From assembly GCA_958450365.1 (NCBI GenBank), contig CAUEEP010000367.1, positions 1 through 64,000 of the forward strand: a DNA stretch of 64,000 nt, read 5' to 3'. The stretch is from Mesorhabditis belari (Eukaryota; Nematoda; Chromadorea; Rhabditida; Rhabditidae). Positions within the stretch are counted from its first letter, which is position 1. Each line of letters opens with the position of its first letter. The notes below the pieces were generated by a model, which had not been told where the DNA came from, made no database searches, and saw only the letters and a program-made list of their open reading frames with translations. Both the position numbers and the translations under genes were made by a program. Of this stretch, positions 30,881-41,778 are shown one piece after another.

Positions 30881-31375
30881 TTAGGTAACATTAAAAAGAA
30901 CTAATCCTAAAAACGAATGACTCATTTACCGTCAATCTTGCCTATTTTCAAAGTTCTAAGCTTTTACAACAAATTTCTTCTACAGTACCCTTATTAGAAT
31001 GATTTAGCTCTGCTCTGGCGCTGCTCTGGCTTAGGCTTAAGCTTAAAACATCTGTAATAGTGTTAAATCTCTATTGTTGTAGCTCTGTAGGATCAAAATC
31101 TGTTATGCATTTTCAAAAAAATCAAACTGTGAACCTTTCACCTTCAATCAAAATCCTTTATTGATAGTCAAGAGAGGAAAAAGGAGCACAGAAGAAAAGA
31201 AAAAAACATTTTGTGAGAATTTTTGGGATAATCATTGAAGGAGAAATGTTCACGAATCGATTTTTGCGATGATTTGTTAAAAAGAATATAAAAGCTAAAC
31301 AAACCCGGTGTCAAAGTGTTATCAAATGGAAATTTAAAAGCTATTGAAGCCAAGCCTGAGAGCTAAAGCTGCTGT

Positions 31376-31497
31376 AATCTCAGCCTAAGCCTCAGCCTAA
31401 GCCTCAGCCTAAGCCTCAGTCTAAGCCTCAGCCTAAGCCTAAGCCTAAGCTTCAGCCTAAGCTTCAGCCTAAGCCTCAGCCTAAGCCTAAGCCTTTA
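31376..31497. repeat. Degenerate telomere-type repeat (GCCTAA / GCCTCA)n
   Basis: About 20 hexamers of CAGCCTAAGCCT type, that is the complement of the nematode telomere unit TTAGGC with frequent A-to-C changes. A shorter run lies at 31030-31045. The tract is intergenic, downstream of the secreted-protein gene's stop. Confidence 0.8.
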
Positions 31498-31635
31498 GCG
31501 TAGCCTTTCTAGAACTTTTAGCTTAGGTAGAGAGCTTTTAGCTAGAAATTACCCTTTTCTGGAATTTTTTCTAGAAAATAATCAGACAACTCTTTGAATC
31601 TAGGCCCTTGACTACAAGAGAAGGTTTATTGTAAC

Positions 31636-34600
31636 TCATTGACTACTTTGACTAGTTGTGGGACTTGTAGTATCTTGTTGTGCGGATTCTACGGGTGCAC
31701 TCGTTGCTTCAATGATATCTGGTGGTTGGGTAACCTCAGTGGCGTTGAGATGAGGCACAAACGGAGTGGCTGCTTGCTTCACATCAGCGGCGAACATTGG
31801 GCCCATCGGTGGCTGGGGGAGCATCGGCTGAAATGAATTATTTGCAAACATTCTCTCTTTAAATAATGAGATACCATTCGTAGATCAATGTAAAGCGTTT
31901 AATTTAAAGATTGCAGAATGTTGTGACACTGTGCAACTCATTAACTCACCAATGCCGCTCTGTTGTACGAGTTGACGGGCAGAGCCGGAGCTACCTGAAA
32001 TTTTCTCTTAATCAAGTGAAAAGATACATTAACTCTTTCAAAATACCAGTCTTTCAATTTTCAATTTAGAAGCTACAGTTTAAAGTCAAAATTGCTAGGA
32101 TTTTACAGGTCTTTGTAAAACTCTAGTAAAACTCTTCATTTACTGTAAAACCTCTAGAACCTAGCTTATCTTCATTTACCGTATTCTCTAGTAGTAGTGC
32201 ATCCCGCATTAATGTCTATTTTACGACTTCCAAAGTTTTCACAGAAGCTCAGCACTCTAATCCCCCACTAGATCTCATCATCAGCTACATTTTCCGATCT
32301 CACATCGATAAGTTCTGATAAGCGGTTCTCGAGATTTCGAGGAATTTAGGCGACGCTCGGGATGCAATACTATTAGAGAAAATACGATAAATAGATTTCG
32401 GGAAGAATTCCACATGATACTTTCTTTTTGACATGTACAATTGATAGGTACAAGTGTTCTCACTGAGCTAGTGAACCTTGTCCAATTCACTATCCATTTT
32501 TAAATTGCTCAATGAGAAAATGCTGTAACAAAAAGACTTTCGCATTTGTTTTACCTTTATTTTTCAGTTTTTAGTAGATCATCTAGTTTTTAGTAGTTTT
32601 AAGTAGATCAGCCGTATTATTTCTAATAGTGGTGCATCTCAGCGAGCCGAGTTCGTGACTATTTTACGGCTTCTAGACTTTCCCAGAAGCTCAACACTCA
32701 AATCCTCCACTAGATCTCATCGTTAGCTACATTTTCCGATCCCACATCGATAGGTTTTGATAAGCGGTTCTTGAGATTTCGAGGAATTTAGCACTCAGCA
32801 ACACTCAGGGTGCACTACTCTATTAGAGAGAAAACGGTCTATAGTTTTATTTCTATTTTCCACCCAGAACAGCAAACTGATGGTCAAAAAAACTTACAAC
32901 GGGAGCCACCGGTTCAGGCTCGGGCTCAGGCTCCGGGCAACTTTGCGGTTGTTGCGCGTATCCTAAACAGATCATTATTTTCGGACTCTACCTTTTTCTA
33001 CCTCCTTGACCAAAGCTATGCCCAGTGGCACCAACGGCGTAACCGAAAAAACAAGCACTTTAAAAATAAAGCCACACAAGCAGAACTGAAAGCTTTTCCA
33101 CGAAATCCCAACCTGACATCGGTATTCCGCCGGCCATTGGGTACTTTGGACTATTCCGACCGCAACCCGAGTTGTAAGCGAGGTTGAAACTGAAAGCTTT
33201 AAGTAGTTGGACGTTGGTGTTTCAAAAAAGTCGATCGAAAAGTCAACTCGATTTTTCTCAGTATTTCTAGTGTTACAGTACCTCAGCCAGATTGACAAGG
33301 GAATGGTTTAAACCTACCGTAAATACTGTAATTGGACCCCACCCCTCTAATAGTACCCCCCCCTCTAATAGTACCCCACCCCTCCAATAGTATCCCACCC
33401 CTCTAATAGTACCCCACCCCCACCTAACGCGTAATTACAAACAACTCTTTTAAAGCGGAAAATTTTCATGTATTTTCAGAAATCGTTTGTATTTTTAATT
33501 TTATCCCATAAATTTGTTGTTTTTAAATTTGGGGTGGCTACTTTGCGCCAAATTTTTTTGCGCAGCTCGCCATAACTTTCTTCTAAGTGGGCCAATCTTT
33601 ATGATTGTAGATCTCAACAAGTGCAACAAAGTAACACCATAATCATAAAGATTGGCCCACTTAGAAGACTTGAACCACTTAGAAGTCACTTGAACTCGGA
33701 GGGGATTGATATCGGTTTGGCTGAATGGATACGGGATCGTCGAGCCGAGAAGAAACGAGTGACACGCCGGATTATCTGGAATGAAGCGGCTAATCGATTC
33801 AAAAAAGCTGAAATTTCTTTCAAAAGAACCCATGGCTGAATGGAGTCGTTCTTGAGGCGTCACCAACTTTCTTTGAGGGCACCAACAACAACTTGTCAAA
33901 AGCTGCCGAGCAAATTTGAGAAGGCCATCGTCGAGCACATTCTGAGGCTGAACAAGACAATCAAAGAAGGCGATTACAAGCACATTGTTGCTTGCGATGA
34001 GACGGCGGTTTGGCTGGATGCTTCGGCGAGCAAGTGCCTCGAAGCGGTTGGTGCCAAAGAAGTTGGTGTTAGAGATCAGAGATGGAAATCAAGGACTTCT
34101 TGGAGCCGCTCGCATCGACGGGATTTCAAGGACATCGAGAAATTGATGATCAAGAAAATGATGAATTCATTGATTCGGATGTTTCTATTGATTTCGCTTG
34201 TTAGTTGTTTTTGTTTCGTTTTGCTGTTAAATTTTCAAATGGTTAAAACCAATAAAAACTAAAGAAAAAGTTTGCTTTTGAAAAAATTATTTGAATGTAT
34301 CCTGATTTGGTAACTTCAACAGTGGTGTAAAATAGTGACCCACCCTCTAATAGTGCCCCACCCTCTAATAGTACCCCACCCTAGAGGGGGAGGGAAAAAA
34401 TAGTACCCCATGGGGTCCAATTACAGTATTTACGGTAAGGTTTAAACTACACCATGCTGACTCAGAAATCTCATGTATTGAGTCAAGAAATCGAGAAAAA
34501 GTGAAAAAAGCAAAAATTTATCCGCCCAAAAAATTCCCCATTAGGATAGCTACAAATTTAAACCATAAACTTTATTGATCAGTGTTTCCTTGGAAAAATG

Positions 34601-37182
34601 GGATACTTCTTTTAAAAAATGGATTGAAAATCTTTTATGTACGACAGATTATCATATAAATAAAGTATTTCGATAAGAAATCTTAATTTATAAATTAACT
34701 CTAAGATGAAACCACGATGCCATTATAAAGTTTTTGATTTTATGATAAAAATCTCATGTTGGTTCCAAAAAAGTCAGTTCAGCTCGCTTTTTCACAGTAT
34801 TTCTAGTGTTACAGTACCTTAGGCAGACTGACAAGGGAATGGTTTAAACTTGAGGTTTAAACTACACCAGGCTGGCTCAAAAATCTCATGCATTGAGTCA
34901 AGAAATTGAGAAAAAGTGAAAAAATCAACAATCTACCCGCTCAAAATATTCCTTTGACACCAAGTCACTAGAAATTCTGAGAAAAATCGAGCTGAACTGA
35001 CTTTTGTAAGCCTGAATATGTAAAATAATTGTCAATGTACACTTAAAAGTTCAAAAAAGTATTTTAAAATGTTTTGCAAAAGAAAGTAAAAAGTTTGTCG
35101 CCGAGCGGATCCGAACCCGTGAGCAAAAAGCAAAAAATGAGGTTGAGGACACGCACACTTACCACTACACTACCCAGTCACGCTTCAAGGGAAGGGAAAG
35201 AGCCGTTATAAACCGACATCTCGGCCAGTAGTACCCAAATTTGCAATACGTTTTTCTCGAAAACTAAAGGGTTTTCGCAAAATCATTCACCTTGTCAGTC
35301 TCTTACACTAAAGAAAAGAGTCTTCAAAACTAAATGCAGCATCGGATTCCTCACCCAAGATACCTTTTCTATCACTATGCCAATCCAATCCTTTACCTTA
35401 AGTTTAAACCATTCCCTTGTCTCTCACCTTGTCAGTCGCTTACACTAAAGAAAAGAGTTTATTCAATCAGTTTATTCAATCTTCTGGAAACTGAACAGTT
35501 CTAGAAGGTAACCAGTATTGACAGGGCACCATAATCAGTGAAATAAGATTTGATCTTTACAGCAACTCTTTCAACTCACTTCAAATTCATGCTTGTTCTG
35601 GCAAACGGATTGTATCCGACGGGAATCGGCTCTGGATGAGGCTCGGGTCGTGGCCCGGGGTAGACACCTCCTGCATAGGGTTGAGCCATATATCCACCAC
35701 CCGCTCCCATCGCTGTCATCGGTGTCATTGGGGACATTCCACCCCAACTATTTGACCAAGTATTCGCGAAACCGTTAGCCTACAAACATTTCTCAATCAT
35801 CAATCAAAATTTCCACCTGAGATTGCTGTTGTTGAGTCCGCAAGACGCTTTCTGTCATGATCTTCAATTGATTGAGAATTGCGGGTAAAGAGGCGATCTC
35901 TTGAGCGCTCATTCCACCAGACACTGAAGGAAAATGACTGAAGAAAGTCTCTTTTAAGAATTAGAAGAATAAAGGATTCAAAATTGATCCTATAGCATGA
36001 ACTTAAAGTTAAAGTTTACTTGGCATTCCGACCATTGGAGCAACTCCGGCTACTCCAACTCCTGGCATCATTCCAACTCCAGCCAGAGCTGCTAGTGGCA
36101 CTTGTCTGACTCTTCGAAATGTCTCCCTATCAGCTTCTCGATTCAAAAATTCCTCGAAACTTTCCAACGGTGTTCGCTCATTTTCTTCACTTGAAACGGG
36201 AAGTTTTTCCTGAAATTTCTCTTTATTGCTTAACTCATTCATTTCTCTTCATTGCTTAACTTATTCATTTCTCTTCATTGCCTAACTTATTCATTTTAAC
36301 GTTCACCAATCGCTTAAAATGTTGATATTTTTGATTTGAGAGCTTTGAGAAAGATTTGAAATTTGAGAGTTGACTATGAGAGAGATTTATCGGGAATGTT
36401 TCAGTTTCAGCTTTCTTTGCTTTGAGAAATTAAAGTTTAGTCAGAGTTGAGAGAGAAGAAATTGAGAGAAAAACATTGCAAAACTAGCTAAACAGTTCCA
36501 AAAAGACTTCCAAAAGCAAATTTCCAAGATCAAGCAATGATTTGATGACAGGTTCAGGCCTGGTGGGTTCAGAGTGGACTTGTAAACATCTGTCGATCCT
36601 TTTTGCCGTTGACAATTTAAGGTTTTTCGTCTCTTTCTCAGCACCAATCCTTTTATTTTGACTATTTTGACTATCATTCGATGTAGAGTAAAATTCCCCG
36701 TCGAATGATACCAAAATCAACTCAAAATATAATATCTAGGCGAAATTATTGGCTAAAAACCTAAACCTCGTCCATAATGGGCGGGGCTTAACCTTTTGTC
36801 TCATAACTTTGCATGGATATTACATTTTGAGTTAATTTTGATATCATTCGACGCGGAATTTTCTTCTGCATCGAAAGCTACTCAAAATAGTCAAAATAAA
36901 AGGATTGGTGTTGCGAAAAACCTTAAATTGCCAACGGCAAAAAGGACCGACAGCTGTTTCCGTTACAAGTTTAGTCCAGAGGTTGTTTATGAGCCAAATA
37001 TACAGCAAAGCCAGACTAGTACTTGATCCTGGCTTAAAAAACTTGTATTTGAGACAATCTGGACAAGATTAGAACAGCAAATTGATCAGACAAGGTCGAC
37101 AAGAATAATTTAACATTAAACTCACCAAAACTATTGACCTCGATATCGTCAAAAACGTAATAAATATCGAAAGTTTCCACAT
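31636..37182 (-). CDS. Secreted Pro/Gly/Met-rich protein of unknown function (eight exons)
   Basis: A 310-residue model. Exons: 37182-37126, 36209-36020, 35923-35817, 35779-35580, 33189-33113, 32962-32898, 31994-31950 and 31827-31636 (TGA). Every junction is GT/AG and in phase. Exon 1 encodes a hydrophobic signal-like N-terminus (MWKLSIFITFLTISRSIVL). Exon 2 is acidic and then AGVGMMPGVGVAGVAPMVG. Exon 3 has a likely helix (EIASLPAILNQLKIM). Exon 4 is Gly/Met/Tyr-rich with PRPEPHPEPIP. Exon 6 is PEPEPEPEPVAP. The last exon is Pro/Thr-rich and ends TTSPTTSQSSQ. The composition suggests an extracellular, matrix-like or low-complexity secreted protein; I do not recognise a family. The join across the 2.4-kb intron (35579-33190, holding a pogo-like element) rests on phase and composition, so two genes remain possible. 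Confidence 0.65.
32177..32389 (+). mobile_element. MITE family A, copy 8
   Basis: Ends are TACCGTATTCTCTAGTAGTA and TACTATTAGAGAAAATACGATA. The left part of the body is shortened (CATCCCGCATTAATGTC). It lies in intron 6 of the secreted-protein gene. Confidence 0.8.
32611..32838 (+). mobile_element. MITE family A, copy 9
   Basis: A full body; the left tip is eroded (GCCGTATTATTTCTAATAGT) and the right tip reads TATTAGAGAGAAAACGGT. The 220 bp between copies 8 and 9 match both outer flanks of copies 1 and 2 (5910-6000 and 6604-6715). Confidence 0.8.
33317..34435 (+). mobile_element. pogo-like DNA transposon remnant, 1119 bp
   Basis: Inverted ends CCGTAAATACTGTAATTGGA and their complement TCCAATTACAGTATTTACGG are flanked by TA (33315-33316 and 34436-34437). 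Subterminal arrays of CCCCTCTAATAGTACCCCAC occur at both ends, direct on the left and again before the right TIR. The interior encodes a truncated transposase. The target was one copy of a local repeat; an uninterrupted copy lies near 34850. Confidence 0.88.
33621..34262 (+). pseudogene. Truncated pogo/Tigger-type transposase
   Basis: One frame runs from 33621 to 34262 with a single internal TGA at 33837-33839. The first part has a helix-turn-helix-like segment (RRIIWNEAANRFKKAE). The second has RRHQLSLRAPTTTCQKLP, typical of the CENPB-type DNA-binding domain, and ACDETAVWLD, which fits the first catalytic Asp of a DDE domain. After KEVGVRDQRWKS the rest of the catalytic core is missing, and the frame ends in a hydrophobic tail. 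It is therefore a deletion derivative that cannot encode an active enzyme. Confidence 0.78.
34768..35010. repeat. Foldback element; uninterrupted copy of the pogo target
   Basis: Ends pair as GTCAGTTCAGCTCG and CGAGCTGAACTGAC, with TTTCTAGTGTTAC/TCACTAGAAATT inside. The centre, GGGAATGGTTTAAACTTGAGGTTTAAACTACACC, is the region that the pogo-like element splits in the copy at 33225-33316/34436-34530. A third partial copy occurs near 35403-35425. Confidence 0.8.
35105..35192 (-). pseudogene. tRNA-like sequence with long variable region
   Basis: The minus strand carries GGTAGTGTAGTGGTAAGTGT (A-box-like) and, about 35 nt later, CACGGGTTCGGATCCG (B-box-like), with a V-arm-like TTTTTTGCTTTTTGCTC between. 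The anticodon stem does not pair. It lies in intron 4 of the secreted-protein gene. Confidence 0.4.
36590..36965. repeat. Foldback element family C, copy 1
   Basis: Arms read GATCCTTTTTGCCGTTGACA on the left and CCAACGGCAAAAAGGACCGA on the right. Inner pairs are ACCAATCCTTTTATTTTGAC/AGTCAAAATAAAAGGATTGG and TATCATTCGACG-type phrases. It lies in intron 1 of the secreted-protein gene. A second copy is at 62250-62632. Confidence 0.88.
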
Positions 37183-37769
37183 TTTTAGAAAAATAATGAA
37201 TAATAATGGCCAAGTTTCTCTTAATAAACTTGAATCTTTCCGGGTTCAGCCTGGGCGAAGAAAAAGACGTAGCAAAGTTATTTCAACCGCGTTCGCCGAT
37301 TTTCCAATTCCCAGTCTGCTTATCTTGTGCTTATCAGTAAAAATTTTTTGGAAAAGGAACGGCTCAAAAGTTTCTCTTTACTGTTTTGGGGATTTTGACG
37401 AAAATCTTGGTATCCCAAAAAATTGCGATAAGAAACGAGTCGTTCCGTCCCGAAATCGTCCTACCCACTGACTTGACACTTTTCATCCACAAATAACTCA
37501 GCGGAAAGGAATACTTTTAAACTAGATGATCAATAATGACCCAGCAACAAGTAGACTGAGGTCTTGGAAGTCTTTAAAGTGTACTCTACGCTTAAAAGTG
37601 TGAAGAGCCCTTTCTTACCACTTTCTACAATTAGAAGTTAGCTGACCACAAATAGGAAAAGTGTTCTAGAGGCTGAACTCTAAAGTTTTCCATTGTTGAA
37701 AGTTTGTTCCATCCATTCCATTGTTCATCCAACTGAATCCAAGCAAAATTTGAAAAATCAAAAACAATT
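37183..37769. other. Intergenic, 5' flank of secreted-protein gene
   Basis: AT-rich unique-looking sequence with no gene seen. The phrase CTCTAAAGTTTTCCATTG near 37678 is shared with the tRNA-Gly unit flanks at about 38170 and 42590. Confidence 0.45.
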
Positions 37770-37841
37770 TGCATTCGGGGGGAATCGAACCCCCGTCAAA
37801 TGCTTGGAAGGCATCCATGCTGACCATTACACCACGAACGC
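37770..37841 (-). tRNA. tRNA-Gly-TCC: tRNA-Gly(UCC), solitary copy
   Basis: A 72-nt cloverleaf. The acceptor GCGTTCG pairs with CGAATGC (one G-U), the anticodon loop is CTTCCAA with TCC at 34-36, the A-box is TGGTGTAATGG-type and the B-box is GGTTCGATTCC. The D-arm has the GGTCAGC variant. Confidence 0.93.
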
Positions 37842-38087
37842 ACATTGCGAGGAGTGAATTAGGCGATAAAGAAGGCTCCTTAAGACAATTTGCAACCGGA
37901 AATCTTTGTTTCTTTTCCTTTTCCAACTTAACTTCACTTTTGAAGTCTTCAAAGTCATAGTTTGGTCATAGTTATAAATCATGGTTTGGTCATAGTCATA
38001 AATCCAAAAAAAGTCATACTTTGGCAAACAGATTATGGTTTTTTTTGCTAAAATCTTTCAATAAGACATCCAGAACCTGTAACTATG

Positions 38088-38243
38088 ACGGATCCGTCAA
38101 TACCAGTTTAGACAATCGTACTCAGTTTTCAGAAGTGTAATAGAAGATTGCAGCAAAGAAAACCAATATCCATGGCTGAATTCTAAAGTTTTCCCTTGTT
38201 CAGTTCTAAATCCAAGCAAAATTTGAAAAGCCAAAACGATGTT
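38088..38243. repeat. tRNA-Gly cassette spacer repeat
   Basis: This block (CAATACCAGTTTAGACAATC, then CCATGGCTGAATTCTAAAGT) recurs at about 42498-42645, in both cases just before a minus-strand tRNA-Gly. It shows that duplication included flanking DNA. Confidence 0.85.
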
Positions 38244-38315
38244 TGCGTTCGGGGGGAATCGAACCCCCGTCGAATGCTTGGAAGGCATCCATGCTGACCA
38301 TTACACCACGAACGC
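38244..38315 (-). tRNA. tRNA-Gly-TCC: tRNA-Gly(UCC), left member of divergent pair 1
   Basis: 72 nt with all stems intact: acceptor GCGTTCG/CGAACGC, loop CTTCCAA. Its 5' end faces that of the plus-strand copy at 38434, 118 bp away. Confidence 0.95.
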
Positions 38316-38433
38316 ACGTTTGGAAGGGTGAAATGAGAGGCAGAAAAGGATGGATAACCGGTTTCCGGTTCCTTTTCCAGATTGCCTTAAGCACCACAGT
38401 CTTCTTATCCCCCAATTCATCCCTTGCAAACAT

Positions 38434-38505
38434 GCGTTCGTGGTGTAATGGTTAGCATGGATGCTTTCCAAGCATTCGACGGGGGTTCGATTCCCCCCGA
38501 ACCCA
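38434..38505 (+). tRNA. tRNA-Gly-TCC: tRNA-Gly(UCC), right member of divergent pair 1 (acceptor mismatch)
   Basis: 72 nt, anticodon TCC. The 3' acceptor is CGAACCC, giving a C2:C71 mismatch, and loop position 32 is T instead of C. It may be a weak or dying copy. Confidence 0.8.
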
Positions 38506-39129
38506 AAATATTTTTTCTTTTTAAAAACATTACTGGATTGAGGTTTTTACTATCAAATCCAACTAAATTTCACTTTTCAAGTCTTCACAAAGAAAAAAAG
38601 TCATACTTTGGTCAGTTAATCGCCACCAAAAATGTAATAAAAGCCGAGTACTGGGTGAGTTGGGTTTTAAATGTGTTTGTGAAATATTTCTTTAACGATT
38701 CCAATGGTTTTTTTGACAATAAAATCCTATTTTTCTAAAAGATTCTAGGCTCATATTTGCCAAAAATCCGGAATTTCTTATTTTTTAAGCTTTTAGCTTG
38801 CAAAATCTCATCAAAAGCAAACTTTTGACGGGATTATTTATATTTTCAATGGATTACTTAAAAATGTAAACAACTTTCCTAAAAAAAATCTCAACTTTTT
38901 ATTTACTCTCAATTTTTCTCTCAAACTTTATCGCAAAGATTGCAAAAAGCGATATGAGCGATTTTTCTCGAGAAAAATGGCGGAATCGGAAGGGGTGAAG
39001 GGTGAAAGATTTCTCATCTCTCTCAAAATCGAGAAAATATCTATCTTTTTATATCAAAAACAGGCAAAACTTCCCGCTTGTTTATTGTTAACTGGTTTTT
39101 TTCATGAAAGGTATAAATGAATTGTTGTT

Positions 39130-39435
39130 TTCTGTCTTTGTCAAACCTAATCCCAAGCCTAAACCTAAGCCTAATCCGGAAAATGGGGGTCCAGCCAAAA
39201 TCCAAATAGACTTAGTTGGTGGCGCTAACCGCTAACCTTCGCACTAAGTCCAAGCCTAAGCCTAAGCCTAAAAGCCTGAGCCTAAGCCTGAGCCTAATCC
39301 TAAGCCTAAGCCTAATCCTAAGCCTAAGCCTAAGCCTAAGCCTGAGCCTAAGCCTAAGTCCAAGCCTAAGCCTGAGCCTAAGCTTAAGTCCAAGCCTAAG
39401 CCTGAGCCTAAGCCTAAGTCCAAGCCTAAGCCTTT
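39130..39435. repeat. Interstitial telomere-type repeat tract (GCCTAA)n
   Basis: Bases 39245-39433 are mostly CCTAAG hexamers (complement of TTAGGC), including runs such as TAAGCCTAAGCCTAAGCC, with variants CCTGAG, CCTAAT and TCCAAG. A short leader lies at 39148-39176. This is the nematode telomere motif inside a gene-bearing region. Confidence 0.85.
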
Positions 39436-40630
39436 ACTACTCAGTTTCTTACTCAATCATACGAGCTAGGAGTTCTTCACGGGGATTTCTTTGACAAGTC
39501 TACTTTTTGTAGGTTTCAATTAAGCTCTAGACCTATAAGCTACAAAATCTAGAACAAGTAACGGTAAGCCAAGCTCAAGAAGTAGTCGTAATCGTAATCC
39601 TACAACGTAATCGTAATCCTACAACTACGAGTAATCGTAATCCTACAACCGTAAGAAGAAAGCCTAAGCCTAACCAGAAATCGGGGGGTGACCCCAAACC
39701 CAAATAGACCTAGTGCCAGGCGCTAGCCGTTAGCCTTTGCACTAACTCCAAGTCTAAGCCTGAGGCCCAATCTTGGCTTCTAGTGGCCTGCAAGCAAGCC
39801 AGCCCATAGCCTAGCCAAGACCGAAAAAATTGCTTCTAGAATAACTCTGATCTTCTTTTTGTTACCCCTGATCTTTTTCGTCCGTTTCTCGATCCTTAGG
39901 CATACTCTTACTCTTATTAGGCAAGAATTTAAATTCAGACAACTATCTGAACTTTGATTTTACCTCTCCATGCAAAAAAACTAACTTTACTAGATTAGAA
40001 AAAGCTAATTTCGTTTAGACAATTAATTTCATAAATTAAATAGATTAGATCAAGCTAATTTAGTTCAGATAAAGTTCAGATAAATATTTGGATTTCATCT
40101 TTAGGTACTTACTAGTAAGCTTCTAGAAATTTTGATATGAAAAAGATAATAAGGATAGGATGAACATAGCCATATTCATTACTGAAGTAGTGTTTTTTGT
40201 TCTTCTTCCAAAAATATCTCAAACCTATTTGGCAAATTCATTTCTTTGAAGGCAAAAGGTTTCTTTTTTGTTTTCTTTGACGATTATCGTCTTTCTGGAT
40301 TGTCTTTTTCTTTAATGAGTCATTAAAAATCTCTTTTTTTCTCAGATTTTTGATATCCGGTATTTCAAAATAGGGGAAATTCGTCACAAAACGATTCTTC
40401 TAGTGACAATATAAAGGTTTCTATAAGTACAAATACTAAGCAAGATCTAAACTTTGAAACCTTTAATGAAACTTTTTAAATCTTGTCAGCTTTTTATTAG
40501 AATTGTTTCTTTTCTTACTTTTTTTATCTGAAATTGTTAGATTTTACTTTTCGAAAAGATTTTTAAGAATAAAACTTGTTTAGTTGATAGTTTTAAAGTA
40601 TTAGATTAAGCTTTTGCTAGATCGAATCTA

Positions 40631-41140
40631 TTAGTTATAAACGATTGAATACGATCGAAAAGTTATAAACGATCGTTTTTGGGTAATGCGTTTTCTGAAA
40701 AAACGACTTATCCAATCAAAAAACGGTTTGCTTTATTCAAAAGCCCTATCCTTAATCTACAAAGAGGGAGAAGTTGTCCCACTATCCACCAGGTCACGAA
40801 CTCATGTTTAAAACCTCTGTAGAACTCTTATAACTCGTGGGTGCGCGGTTTCGTGGATGCCCAATTTTGATGTAAACTTTGAAGCTAAATATCTCGAAAT
40901 TTTAGAACCATCATCCCCATCGGAAACAAAAAACTGATCAAAATGTGCTAGGTCTTGACCCAAAACCGAGATGTAAATCCAAAAGCATTCCTAGTAAGCC
41001 TAACAGTCAATATTAGGTTGGCAAGTTATAAACGATGGTTTTTGGGTAATGTGTTTTCTGAAATGTTTTCGGAAAAAACAGCTTATCCAATCAATAAACG
41101 GTTTGCTTTATTCAAAAGCCCTATCCTTAATCTACAAAAT
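40631..41140. repeat. Direct repeat pair, ~110 bp
   Basis: Copies at about 40652-40765 and 41025-41140 share AGTTATAAACGAT, TTTTTGGGTAATG, AAACGGTTTGCTTTATTCAA and AAGCCCTATCCTTAATCTAC. Confidence 0.8.
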
Positions 41141-41778
41141 GGCTTTTTTGAATTTTTGAAAAATGTTTTTATTCTAGAACTTTTTTAGGCATTTTAATGT
41201 AAGAGTTGAAAATCCTCGTTTCTAGCATTCATGAGCTATTATATTTTTGAGCTATTTTTGAGTGATTGCATACTTTTTAAAATAAAACGCTTCATCGATT
41301 ACATAGTTTCCCAAAATTGCAGAACAATCCAATCGATCGAACCGTTCTCTTTCTTTTAATCTTTTTTTTTTTTAAAAATCTTGCTTAAATTCAAACGAAA
41401 GTGGATTAAATTAGGAAAGCCTAATTTGAAAATCAACTGTCTGAAGATTAAGTTAGTTCCTTGTTAGTTAGTTAAGTTAGTTCCTTGGCATGAAGAGGTA
41501 AAATCAAAGTATTCAAGTATCTAACAGAAATCCATTGTACAACTCCAGTTTCTTTCCAGTTTCCAGCATCTTTTGACTTCAATTGAAAGGTTTAATGGAT
41601 GACTAAGGCGAAATTTTAGCCAAATTTTAGTCAAATATTACCATGGAAATTCACCTTTTGTTTAGCATCACAAAATTTTGCTAGTTTTAGACTCTCAATC
41701 TTGCAAACTCACCTTTGTACACTCTAGTCTCATTTTTGGTTTTTAAAAACTTGAATTCTCTTATTCAATTATTTCCAG

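Larger units (their letters stand above)
38506..41778. other. Intergenic region, repeat-rich
   Basis: No protein gene is supported. It holds telomere-type repeats (39130-39435), a short (CGTAATCCTACAA)n run at 39585-39650, the direct repeat pair at 40631-41140 and AT-rich filler. Confidence 0.5.

Noticed and set aside
33501..33983. 160-residue minus-strand ORF
   Set aside because: Antisense shadow of the pogo-like transposase remnant; no recognisable motif.
37666..38738. ORFs across tRNA-Gly genes (VRGVMVSMDAFQAFDGGSIPPE)
   Set aside because: The peptide is a translation of the tRNA-Gly gene itself and recurs at each tRNA copy.
39216..39494. Ser-Leu and Gly-Leu repeat ORFs
   Set aside because: Produced by the telomere-type hexamer repeat.
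40761..40830. Possible tRNA-like sequence (GACCTGGTGGATAGTGGGACAA on the minus strand)
   Set aside because: An A-box-like phrase only; no B-box and no stems.
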